This document shows, one piece after another, positions 53,176 through 60,801 of a stretch of 64,000 bases of DNA. The stretch is from JALHNI01 sp965229305. Lineage in GTDB: Bacteria > Acidobacteriota > Terriglobia > Bryobacterales > Bryobacteraceae. Made by a program: the position numbers and the translations under genes. A model generated the notes under the pieces. The model saw nothing but the letters and a program-made list of their open reading frames with translations, did not search any database and was not told the origin of the DNA. Position 1 is the first letter of the stretch. Every line of letters starts with the position of its first letter. The stretch is taken from the NCBI GenBank assembly GCA_965229305.1, contig CBDDIZ010000040.1, forward strand, positions 1-64,000, in the 5' to 3' direction.

Positions 53176-54366
53176 ATGTTCTGGGCCGCGGTGGCGTTTT
53201 CCCAACTGCTCGCGGCCGCGGTGACGGCGTGGCTGTGTCCTTTGCCGCCGCGGATGCGGTTCTCGTGGGTCGGTTTGGCGACGACGCTGATGTGGTGGGT
53301 GCCGTTGCCCGGGCTAGTGGCGTCGCTCGTGTGGCGCCTCTGCCGGCAGCCGCGGCAGGGTGTCGCTTGGGCGGCGTGGTGGTGGGGACCGATGGTGGTG
53401 TTGGGGCGCGTGGCTCCGATGTGGCTGCCGTTGGCGGTGTTGGGGTGGATGTTCCATCTGACGAGCTTGCTGCGCAGGTCGGCGCCGGAGCGGTATCGGG
53501 CGATCGGTATGGCGACTTCGCTGCTGTTGCAAGCGGTGGTAGCGATGGCGGCGGTGGGGTACGAGGAGTGGGCCGCGCTCGTGGTGCTGGCGCCGGCGGG
53601 ATTGTTGGCCTGGGGTGGGGGACGGGTGCGTCGGCCGGCGTCGCGGGTGGTGGCGGGCGTCGTGTTTCTGCTGTTGGCGCTGGTGCCGTTCGGCTCGTTT
53701 CTGCAGGGTCCGGTGGACGGCGGGGGCGGACCGAGGCTCCGGATGCCGGTATCTGAAACGGGGGACGCGGCGAAAGAAAAGGCGGAGGTCCATCGGGGAG
53801 TGATTCTGTGGCCGCCGCGGGCGGAGCAGACGAAGCTCGTGGCGCCGGTACGGAGGGTGGCCGAGCCGGCGCGATGGTCCATGGAGCGGCCGCTGCGGTT
53901 TGTGTTTAACGGAGTGTACTGGTATTTTCAGTCGCCATTTTCGGCACCGCCGCCAGGGTCGGTGGAGGAGCGGGGGAGGGCGACGGAGAAGTCCTACCGG
54001 TCGAACAGTGCGCGGGCGATGCAGATGGAAGCGCATCAACATCTGGGGACGCGGGTGGCTCTCGACTGTTGTGCGCGGATCGAGGTGGAGGTGTTGAACA
54101 ACGATACCCGGGCGCGCGAGGTGTTCCTGGAACTGGTGCTCTGGGATACGGATCACAAGGCGTGGCAGTCGCTGGGTGTGGCGCCGACGTCGATGGCCGC
54201 GCTCGCCAGCGGAGCCGGCGTGAAGGAGGTGGTGCGCTTTCCGCTGGTGAAAAGCAGGCGCCTGACGGCATTCGACGCCGTGACGATTCGCTACCACCAG
54301 CCGGAGTTGCATCGGCGGCGGAGCCTGAAGCTGGGGATCGAAGCTTTTACGCTCGTGCCGCGCTAG
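53176..54366 (+). CDS. Membrane protein with C-terminal exported domain, BlaI-M56 operon
   Basis: A 396-residue protein starting 3 bases after the M56 stop. About five to six membrane helices occupy residues 1-175 (MFWAAVAFSQLLAAAVTAWL, MVVLGRVAPMWLPLAVLGWM, VVAGVVFLLLALVPFGSF). The remaining 200 residues are extracytoplasmic and beta-rich (VALDCCARIEVEVLNND, LELVLWDTDHKAWQSLGVAP). No domain recognised. Its position suggests it is the input or output partner of the repressor-protease pair. The stop overlaps the htrA-like gene's end by 4 bases (convergent). Confidence 0.65.
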   Translation: MFWAAVAFSQLLAAAVTAWLCPLPPRMRFSWVGLATTLMWWVPLPGLVASLVWRLCRQPRQGVAWAAWWWGPMVVLGRVAPMWLPLAVLGWMFHLTSLLRRSAPERYRAIGMATSLLLQAVVAMAAVGYEEWAALVVLAPAGLLAWGGGRVRRPASRVVAGVVFLLLALVPFGSFLQGPVDGGGGPRLRMPVSETGDAAKEKAEVHRGVILWPPRAEQTKLVAPVRRVAEPARWSMERPLRFVFNGVYWYFQSPFSAPPPGSVEERGRATEKSYRSNSARAMQMEAHQHLGTRVALDCCARIEVEVLNNDTRAREVFLELVLWDTDHKAWQSLGVAPTSMAALASGAGVKEVVRFPLVKSRRLTAFDAVTIRYHQPELHRRRSLKLGIEAFTLVPR

Positions 54367-55556
54367 AGGCGCTCGTCGGACTTGGCCGGGAGGAGCTTGA
54401 GCGTGAGCTTGACGGTTTTGCCGGAGCGGTAAACGGTGAGTTCCACGGTTTCGCCGGCGCGCTTGCGGGCGAGAGCGCGGGGGATGGCGTCGGCGCGTTC
54501 GATGGGCTTGCCGTCGACGGCGGTGATGAGGTCGCCGCCGATGAGGATGATGGCGTTGCCGATGACGACTTCGCGGTTGCCACCGCGGAGACCGCCGAGA
54601 GCAGCAGCGGAGCCGGGGACGACCTTGCTGACGAGGAGGCCGCCGGAGGCGGGAAGGTCGAGGGCGACGGCGAGGTCGTCGGAGACGGGCATGACGTTGA
54701 CGCCGAGGCGCTGCGGGGGCGCGTAGGTGCGGCCGGCGGCGAAGTCGTCGAGCATGCGGCGAGCGCGGTGGATGGGCATGGCGAAGCCGATGCCGATGTT
54801 GCCACCGGTGACGCCGAGGATGGCGGTGTTGATGCCGATGACGTCGCCCGCGGAGTTGAGCAGCGGGCCGCCGGAGTTGCCGGAGTTGATGGCGGCGTCA
54901 GTTTGGATGAGGCCTTCCATTTCGCCACCGTTCTCGTCGCGGATGGCGCGGCCCAGCGCGCTGACGACGCCGGTGGTGAGCGAGCCTTCATAGCCGAAGG
55001 GGTTGCCGATGGCGAGAACTTTCTGGCCGACTTGCAGGGTGTCGGAATCACCCAAGCGGAGATGGGTGAGCTTCTTGCGGGGCTCGATCTGGATGAGGGC
55101 GAGGTCGTTGGCGGGGTCCTTGTCGATGACGCGGGCTTCGTACTTGGACTTGTCGGCAAGGGTGACGCTGAGTTTGGCGCCAGGCGTTTGGCCGGCCTGA
55201 CCGACGACGTGATAGTTGGTGAGGATGTGGCCTTTATCGTTGATCAAGAAACCGGAGCCGATGCTGCCAGACGGGACCGCGCGGTTGAACCAATCGTATT
55301 GGTAGGTGGTGGCGGAGATGTTGACCGTGGCGTTGTTGGCGTTTTTGTAGATCTCGATGTTGTTGAGCTCGTCGGAGCTCAGGCCGGCGGTGCGGGCGAC
55401 TTCGGGTCCGCTCCAGATGGGGGCGAAGGTGCCGGACGAGCCGGGCTTGCCGTGGATCAACTGGCCGAGCCAGGAACCGGAGAGGGCCGATTGGGAGGTG
55501 AAGTAGACAAAGGCCCCCACGAGGGCGACGGTGAGGAGGGCGATTCTCGATTTCAT
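54363..55556 (-). CDS. HtrA/DegP-like (S1C) serine protease with PDZ domain
   Basis: A 397-residue protein with an N-terminal membrane anchor or leader (ALLTVALVGAFVYFTSQSAL). Catalytic triad: His in HILTNYHVVG, Asp in PANDLALIQI, Ser in INSGNSGGPLLN. A C-terminal PDZ domain follows (LGVNVMPVSDDLAVALDLPA, VVPGSAAALGGLRGGN). HtrA-like proteases degrade or refold damaged envelope proteins. It lies at the head of htrA-coaE-folD on the minus strand, with its start overlapping the coaE stop by 4 bases. Confidence 0.92.
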   Translation of the reverse strand: MKSRIALLTVALVGAFVYFTSQSALSGSWLGQLIHGKPGSSGTFAPIWSGPEVARTAGLSSDELNNIEIYKNANNATVNISATTYQYDWFNRAVPSGSIGSGFLINDKGHILTNYHVVGQAGQTPGAKLSVTLADKSKYEARVIDKDPANDLALIQIEPRKKLTHLRLGDSDTLQVGQKVLAIGNPFGYEGSLTTGVVSALGRAIRDENGGEMEGLIQTDAAINSGNSGGPLLNSAGDVIGINTAILGVTGGNIGIGFAMPIHRARRMLDDFAAGRTYAPPQRLGVNVMPVSDDLAVALDLPASGGLLVSKVVPGSAAALGGLRGGNREVVIGNAIILIGGDLITAVDGKPIERADAIPRALARKRAGETVELTVYRSGKTVKLTLKLLPAKSDERL

Positions 55557-56158
55557 GTCGGTCTTCTCTTTAATTGTGCGAAAACTTGGGCGGTCTGTTC
55601 AAGTGTGTCGGCGGGAGTGCCGGAGGTGTCGATGACGTAGTCGGCATATTTCCGCTTCTCAACGTCGGGCAATTGGCGGGCCAAACGGGTGCGGATTTGG
55701 TCTTCGGTAAGGGAATCGCGGGCCATGGCGCGGGCGATTTGTAAATCTTCGCGGCAGACAGTGAGGATGAGGCAGTCGTAGCGGCGGTAGCTGCCGGACT
55801 CGATCATGATGGCGGCTTCGACGACGGCGATGGCGTGGGGATCGCGGGCGGCGAGTTCGGCGAACCAAGCTTCCTGGCGGGCGAAGACGTGGGGGTGGAC
55901 GAGTTCGTTGAGGCGGGCGAGGCGGGCGGGGTCGGCAAAGACGATTTCGCCGAGGCGAGAGCGGGCGATGGTGCCATCGGGATTGATGATGGCGGGTCCG
56001 AATTCAGCGACGACGCCCTGGTAGGCTTCGCCGGTGGGGGCGAGGACGGCGTGGCCGAGGCGATCGGCTTGCAGGAGGTGGCAGCCGAGATCGACCAGAG
56101 CTTGACCGACGAAGGATTTGCCGGTGGCGAGGCCACCCGTCAAGCCGACTTTGAGCAT
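55553..56158 (-). CDS. coaE: Dephospho-CoA kinase
   Basis: A 201-residue protein of normal length. The P-loop MLKVGLTGGLATGKSFVGQA starts at residue 1, followed by LGCHLLQADRLGHAVLAPTG with the catalytic Asp, the lid region (EAWFAELAARDPH) and the C-terminal VIDTSGTPADTLEQ. It phosphorylates dephospho-CoA to CoA, the last CoA synthesis step. It overlaps the protease gene downstream by 4 bases and is 3 bases from folD upstream, so all three are co-transcribed. Confidence 0.95.
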   Translation of the reverse strand: MLKVGLTGGLATGKSFVGQALVDLGCHLLQADRLGHAVLAPTGEAYQGVVAEFGPAIINPDGTIARSRLGEIVFADPARLARLNELVHPHVFARQEAWFAELAARDPHAIAVVEAAIMIESGSYRRYDCLILTVCREDLQIARAMARDSLTEDQIRTRLARQLPDVEKRKYADYVIDTSGTPADTLEQTAQVFAQLKRRPT

Positions 56159-56161
56159 GGC

Positions 56162-57067
56162 TTAGGCCTGGCGGCGTTCGGACAGGTAGATGGTGTTCAT
56201 CATCAGCATGGCGATGGTGAGGGGGCCGACGCCCCCGGGGACGGGCGTGTAGGCGGAACTCAGTTCGGCCATGTCGAGCGGGTTGACGTCGCCCAGGACG
56301 ACGCTGCCGCGGGTCTTGAGATTCTCCAGGACTTTTTCGTCGTGGCGATAAATGGCGGCGGCTTGGGCGGGGTCCGTGAGACGGTTGATGCCGACGTCAA
56401 TCACGACGGCGCCGGGGGCGATGTGGTCCTTGGTGATGAAGGCGGGCTTGCCGATGGCGGCGACGAGGAGGTCGGCACGGCGGCACTCGGCGGCCAGGTT
56501 CTTCGTGCGCGAGTGGCAGATGGTGACCGTGGCGTTGGCTTCGAGCAGCATGAGGGCCATGGGCTTACCGACGATCTCGCTGCGGCCGACGACGACGGCG
56601 TGTTTGCCTTCGACGGAGATCTGATGGCGGCGGAGAATTTCCATGACGCCGGCCGGGGTGCAGGCGCGGGGTCCGGGTCCGCCGGCGACGAGTTGGCCGA
56701 CGTTGAAGGGATGGAAGCCGTCGGAGTCCTTGGCGGGGTCAATGGCTTGGAGGACGGCGGCGGAGTCGACGTGGGCGGGCAGGGGCATCTGGACGAGGAT
56801 GGCATCGATGGTGTCCTGCTGATTGAGCCGGTCGATGAGGGCGAGGAGTTCCTGCGTGGTGACGGTGGTGGGCGGGGCGTACTTCTCGCTGTAGATGCCG
56901 AGGTCGTGGCAGGCTTTGATCTTGTTGCGAACGTAGATTTCGCTGGCGGGATCTTCGCCGACCAGGACGACGGCTAAGCCGGGAGGGCGCTTGAGGGCGG
57001 CCACCCGGGGCTTGATCTCCCGGAGAATTTCATCACGAATCGCAATACCGTTGAGGATACGGGCCAA
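56162..57067 (-). CDS. folD: Bifunctional methylenetetrahydrofolate dehydrogenase/cyclohydrolase
   Basis: A 301-residue protein. Motifs: GLAVVLVGEDPASEIYVRNK (catalytic Lys within the YVxxK pattern), ILVQMPLPAHVDSAAVLQAI and the NADP-binding KHAVVVGRSEIVGKPMALML, then HSRTKNL. The enzyme interconverts 5,10-methylene- and 10-formyl-tetrahydrofolate. It lies between an amino acid permease and coaE with gaps of only 3 bases, suggesting one transcript. Confidence 0.95.
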   Translation of the reverse strand: MARILNGIAIRDEILREIKPRVAALKRPPGLAVVLVGEDPASEIYVRNKIKACHDLGIYSEKYAPPTTVTTQELLALIDRLNQQDTIDAILVQMPLPAHVDSAAVLQAIDPAKDSDGFHPFNVGQLVAGGPGPRACTPAGVMEILRRHQISVEGKHAVVVGRSEIVGKPMALMLLEANATVTICHSRTKNLAAECRRADLLVAAIGKPAFITKDHIAPGAVVIDVGINRLTDPAQAAAIYRHDEKVLENLKTRGSVVLGDVNPLDMAELSSAYTPVPGGVGPLTIAMLMMNTIYLSERRQA

Positions 57068-57070
57068 GCG

Positions 57071-58453
57071 TTAATTCCTTGCGGCCGCCGCGGCTGCGAG
57101 GCCGTCTTTGATGCGCAGCCGGTAAACAATGGCGCCCAGGGCGATCATGCCGAAGGCGGTGAGAGACATCTTGGGTTCGTTGGTGAGGCCGAAATAGGCG
57201 ATCCAGAGGCCCACGATGATGTAGAAGACGGGGAACAGCGGCCACATGAAGCTGACCACGGGCAGCTTCTGCCAGTTGGGTTTCGAGCGGAAGAAGAACA
57301 ACGAAGCCACCGTGATGACGGTGAAGATGTTGAGAGTGAAGCCGATGAAGAGCATCAGCGACGGCAGGGGCGTCATGGTGACGAGCATCGCGAAGGCGCA
57401 TTGCATGAGGATGCCGTTGATGGGGGTGCGGGTGCGTTCGGAGAGGACGCCGGCGAAGGAGAAGAAGGCGCGGTTTTTGGCCATGGCGTAATAAACGCGA
57501 GGGCCGATGGTGACCATGGCGTTGACGGTGGAGAAGAGGGCGACGGCCATCAAGGCGGCGAAGAGTCCGCCGATGTTGGGTCCGAAGAGGCGGGCGGCGC
57601 TGGTGGAGCCGATGGCGAAGACGCCCTTCATTTGCTCGAGCGGCATGGCGTAGATGAACAGGACGTTGAGGGCGAGATAGAGGAGGGCGACGAGGGCGGT
57701 GCCCAGGGCGAGGGCACGAGGGAGCGTTTTGGCGGGCTGATCGATTTCTTCGGCGACGTAGGTGGCGGCGTTCCAACCGCTGTAAGCGGTGAAGGTGAAA
57801 CAGAGGCTGACGGCGAATTGAGCGAAGAGGCCGCTGTTCGAGGTGCGCACAGCATCCATCGAGAAGTGGGCCCAGTTGCCGGAGCCGGCCACGAAGCCGG
57901 CGATGCAGAGAATGGCGAGGACGCCGATTTTGAAGCTGGTGAAGATGTTCTGCAGGCCGGCGACCGATTTGAGGTCGAGGAGGTTGACCAGCGTCATGGC
58001 GAGGATGAGGCTGCAGGCGACGGCTTCGGCGGGTCCGAAGCGGAGGGCGCCGCCGATGGTGAAGAACGGCGCGCCGTCTTTGAGGGCGGGGAAGAAGTAA
58101 GCGAGGTAACTGGAGAAGGCGAGGGCGGCGGCGGCGATGGGCGAGGAGAAGCCGGCGATGAAGGAGACCCAGCCGGTCATGAAGCCCCAGACGGGTCCGT
58201 AGGACTGGGTGAGGTAGACGTATTCGCCGCCGGAACTGGGGAAGTTGACGCCGAGTTCGGAATAGCAGAAGGCTCCGGCCAAGGCGACAAAGGCGCCAAC
58301 GAGCCAGATGAAAAGGACGAGGGGGACGGAGCCGAGGTCGCCGGCGAGGAAGCCGGTGGTGGTGAAGATGCCGGTGCCGACCATATTGGAGACGACAAGC
58401 GCCGAGGCGCTGGCCAGACCGAGCTGTCGGGCCAAAGAAACCGTTTTTTGCAT
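57071..58453 (-). CDS. APC-family amino acid permease
   Basis: A 460-residue protein with about 12 membrane helices. The first helix carries the APC motif ASALVVSNMVGTGIFTTTGF. AYSGWNAATYVAEEIDQPAK with the conserved E in the membrane part (VAEEI) is typical of LAT-like or arginine/ornithine-type members. No regulatory domain. It is the first gene of the minus-strand run ending with htrA. Substrate unknown; several family features suggest a neutral or cationic amino acid. Confidence 0.9.
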   Translation of the reverse strand: MQKTVSLARQLGLASASALVVSNMVGTGIFTTTGFLAGDLGSVPLVLFIWLVGAFVALAGAFCYSELGVNFPSSGGEYVYLTQSYGPVWGFMTGWVSFIAGFSSPIAAAALAFSSYLAYFFPALKDGAPFFTIGGALRFGPAEAVACSLILAMTLVNLLDLKSVAGLQNIFTSFKIGVLAILCIAGFVAGSGNWAHFSMDAVRTSNSGLFAQFAVSLCFTFTAYSGWNAATYVAEEIDQPAKTLPRALALGTALVALLYLALNVLFIYAMPLEQMKGVFAIGSTSAARLFGPNIGGLFAALMAVALFSTVNAMVTIGPRVYYAMAKNRAFFSFAGVLSERTRTPINGILMQCAFAMLVTMTPLPSLMLFIGFTLNIFTVITVASLFFFRSKPNWQKLPVVSFMWPLFPVFYIIVGLWIAYFGLTNEPKMSLTAFGMIALGAIVYRLRIKDGLAAAAAARN

Positions 58454-58471
58454 CTTCCCTAAGATTCTACG

Positions 58472-58951
58472 CTACTGGGTGTTCTTCTCGTCATCAACGA
58501 TGAGATTCTTGACGTCGACGAGATCCTGATCACGGCCAGTAGCGAGCTTGTTCCGCCGGAGGGTGTTGAGTCCGAGATAACTTACCGGATGACCATCGAA
58601 TTGGCCGGGTGAGCGATCTTCCCAGGCCTGAGAAAAGCTGGGCACGCCCGTGATCCCACCAATAATATCGATGCGAACGGGCTCAACGCCGAATTGGATG
58701 ATCAGGTCTGGATTGGCGAACTCCGCGGCCTCGAGGTTCGTGATGGAGAAGCCGAAGTCGTGGAGGGTCTTGAGGACGCGGGCCCCATTCTCGGCTGTGG
58801 GATTGACCCAGATATCGAGATCTTTGGTGTAGCGTGGACGTCCGTGCCGCGCCAAGGCAAGTGCGCCAACGATCAAGTATTCAACTTGGTTGGCGTTTAA
58901 GCACTCGATAAACTCGCTCCAGTCGCGGTGGCACTCCGGGCGATCCGTCAT
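58472..58951 (-). CDS. Nucleotidyltransferase-fold protein (AbiEii/MNT-like)
   Basis: A 159-residue protein. The nucleotidyltransferase motif is VEYLIVGALALARHGRPRYT followed by KDLDIWVNPTAENGARVL, giving the G-[A]-...-D-x-D metal site typical of the minimal nucleotidyltransferase/AbiEii superfamily. The rest (VEPVRIDIIGGITGVPSFSQ) fits the same fold. Such proteins often act as the toxin or modifying partner of toxin-antitoxin pairs. Its start overlaps a small upstream gene by 71 bases. Confidence 0.78.
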   Translation of the reverse strand: MTDRPECHRDWSEFIECLNANQVEYLIVGALALARHGRPRYTKDLDIWVNPTAENGARVLKTLHDFGFSITNLEAAEFANPDLIIQFGVEPVRIDIIGGITGVPSFSQAWEDRSPGQFDGHPVSYLGLNTLRRNKLATGRDQDLVDVKNLIVDDEKNTQ

Positions 58952-59099
58952 GGTGAAAACTCGTGCAGTGGAGGTAATGAAGATGCAGGGCGAGGCCGAC
59001 GCGTTGGTCGGGGGTCATGGCGCGATACTCTTCGCGGTCGGCGCGCTCGGCGTCGACATGGCTGCGAAAGATGCGCAGTGGTCCAAGTCGCCGTTGCAT
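58881..59099 (-). CDS. Small partner protein upstream of the nucleotidyltransferase
   Basis: A 72-residue protein. The segment FRSHVDAERADREEYRAMTP, then DQRVGLALHL, and the C-terminal RLERVYRVLKRQPS match a small family that I associate with nucleotidyltransferase genes in Acidobacteriota and other phyla. The gene ends 71 bases inside the following nucleotidyltransferase gene, a long overlap that itself suggests coupling. Possible antitoxin; not shown. Confidence 0.62.
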   Translation of the reverse strand: MQRRLGPLRIFRSHVDAERADREEYRAMTPDQRVGLALHLHYLHCTSFHHDGSPGVPPRLERVYRVLKRQPS

Positions 59100-59117
59100 G
59101 CCTTTATTATCTCATGA

Positions 59118-59903
59118 TTACCCGAAAACACGGCCTCCCATGAGGGCCTGGCCGCCGTCGCAGACGAAGACTCCGCCGTTGCAGAAGGAGGCGGCGTCAG
59201 AGCAGAGAAACAGGACGAGATTGGCGATGTCGTCCTTGGTGCCGAGGCGTCCGAGGGGGACGGTGCGGACGGCGGCGGCGCGGGCTTCCGGGGTGGGAGC
59301 GAGACGACGGACGCCTTCCGTGTCGTCGATGGGGCCGGGGTTGATGAGGTTCGAGCGGATGCCACGGGGGCCCCACTCGAGGGCGAGGACCTGGAGGAGC
59401 CGCTCGACGCCGGCTTTGGCGGCGCAGACGTGGGCCTGATGGGCGTAGGCGATGCTGGCGTGGTTGGCCGAGATCGCAATGACGGAGGCGCCCGGGGCGC
59501 GGAGGTGCTCGTAAGCGGCGCGGCAGGCGTTGAAGGTACCCAGGACGTCGATGTCCATGACGGCTTTAAAGCCATTGGCGCTCATGCCCGTGACCGGGGC
59601 GGGGAAGTTGCCGGCCGCGCCGCAGATGAGGATGTCGATGGGGCCCCATTGCGCGCGGCAACCGGCGATGGCGGCGGCGAGAACGTCGTACTGCCGGACG
59701 TCGGCGGCGGCGCCTTCGGCTTCGCCACCGAGGGCGCGGATTTCGTCGACGGCGGCGGCAAGCTTCTCCGGATTGCGGCCGTTGATCATGACTCGGGTGC
59801 CTTGCAGGGCGAGCGCTTTGGCGATGCCGAGTCCGATGCCGGAGGAGCCACCGGTGAGGAAGGCGACGCGGCCGGCGAGGAAACGGTCACGAAAGACGCT
59901 CAT
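59118..59903 (-). CDS. Short-chain dehydrogenase, 2,4-dienoyl-CoA reductase-like
   Basis: A 261-residue protein. NAD(P) motif VAFLTGGSSGIGLGIAKALA (about residues 13-32), then ILICGAAGNFPAPVTGMSAN, which is characteristic of 2,4-dienoyl-CoA reductases, and a C-terminal GGQALMGGRVFG. The catalytic Tyr position appears as HASIAYAHQAHVCAAKAGVE (Tyr in AY, Lys further along), which fits the dienoyl-CoA-reductase subgroup where the motif is modified. Likely role: reduction of unsaturated acyl-CoA during fatty acid breakdown. Its start almost touches the stop of the isomerase gene upstream. Confidence 0.87.
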   Translation of the reverse strand: MSVFRDRFLAGRVAFLTGGSSGIGLGIAKALALQGTRVMINGRNPEKLAAAVDEIRALGGEAEGAAADVRQYDVLAAAIAGCRAQWGPIDILICGAAGNFPAPVTGMSANGFKAVMDIDVLGTFNACRAAYEHLRAPGASVIAISANHASIAYAHQAHVCAAKAGVERLLQVLALEWGPRGIRSNLINPGPIDDTEGVRRLAPTPEARAAAVRTVPLGRLGTKDDIANLVLFLCSDAASFCNGGVFVCDGGQALMGGRVFG

Positions 59904-59904
59904 G

Positions 59905-60792
59905 TTAGAAGCCCAGCTTGGTGGTGAGGTTGCGGTAGGAGGCGCGGACGCTTTCGAGCGGGTCGCCGGCGACCTGGTCCTGTTCGACGAAGTAGTGTTC
60001 GACTTTCATGTCGGCGGCGGCTTTCAGGATGGCGGGGAAGTCGAGGGTACCGAGGCCGACTTCGCGGAAGGCGCCGGGGGTGACGACTTCGCTGAATTGC
60101 TTGGGGACGCCGGGGGCTTTGTCTTTGAGGTGCATGGTTTTGACGCGGCCTTTGAGTTGGCGGAGGAGCGCGGCGGGGTCGAGGCCGGCGACCGAGACCC
60201 AGAAGACGTCGAGTTCGATGGCCATAGTGCGCGGGTCGGTTTCGGAGAGGAGGATGTCCCAAGGGCGCTGGCCCTGCACTTCGCCGAACTCGAAGGCGTG
60301 GTGATGGTAGCAAAGCTGGAGACCGGCTTTGGCGCATTGGTCGCCGGCTTCGTTGATCTGTTTGGCGAGGCGGTGGTAGACGTCCGGGCCGCCGCGGTCG
60401 GCGACTTGGACATAGGGCAGGACCATGTATTTGATGCCGGCGGCTTGGGCTTCTTCGATGGCTTTGGCCCAGGAGTAGCCGGCGGGTTTGCCGTTGGGGA
60501 AGGCGCCTTTCCAGGAGTCGTATTGGCCGGTGATGATGGCGGTTTCGAAGTGGGCGGCGACGGGCTTTAAGCCGAACTCTTTGCAGAGGGGGAGGACGGT
60601 GGCGTGGATGGAGCGCAGGGTCTCGACTTCCTTGAAGCCGATTTGGGCAAGGGCTTGGAGGGATTCCCGGGCTTTGGCGGGGACGAGTCCGCGGATGGTG
60701 TACAACTGCACGCCGAGCGGCTTGCCTTTGGCGGCGAAAGCAGAAGGGGCGGCGGCGAGGGCGGCCAGCAGGTCACGTCGTGAGGGCATCAC
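59905..60792 (-). CDS. Sugar phosphate isomerase/epimerase-type TIM barrel with Tat-type leader
   Basis: A 295-residue protein. The leader MMPSRRDLLAALAAAPSAFA has twin arginines and should send the folded enzyme to the periplasm. The xylose-isomerase-like TIM barrel follows: KPLGVQLYTIRGLVPAKARE, ALAQIGFKEVETL, LCYHHHAFEFGEVQGQ and a metal-binding Glu/Asp set (AIELDVFWVS, KTMHLKDKAPG). This exported epimerase family is expanded in Acidobacteriota and Planctomycetes and probably handles plant-sugar derivatives. Confidence 0.87.
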   Translation of the reverse strand: MMPSRRDLLAALAAAPSAFAAKGKPLGVQLYTIRGLVPAKARESLQALAQIGFKEVETLRSIHATVLPLCKEFGLKPVAAHFETAIITGQYDSWKGAFPNGKPAGYSWAKAIEEAQAAGIKYMVLPYVQVADRGGPDVYHRLAKQINEAGDQCAKAGLQLCYHHHAFEFGEVQGQRPWDILLSETDPRTMAIELDVFWVSVAGLDPAALLRQLKGRVKTMHLKDKAPGVPKQFSEVVTPGAFREVGLGTLDFPAILKAAADMKVEHYFVEQDQVAGDPLESVRASYRNLTTKLGF

Positions 60793-60801
60793 GGCATTCT
60801 A

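Noticed and set aside
52587..53756. 389-residue Gly/Ala/Val-rich frame
   Set aside because: Out-of-frame shadow across the M56 and membrane-protein genes.
57401..58462. 353-residue plus-strand frame opposite the permease
   Set aside because: Glu/Gly/Asp-rich antisense shadow of a clear 12-helix permease.
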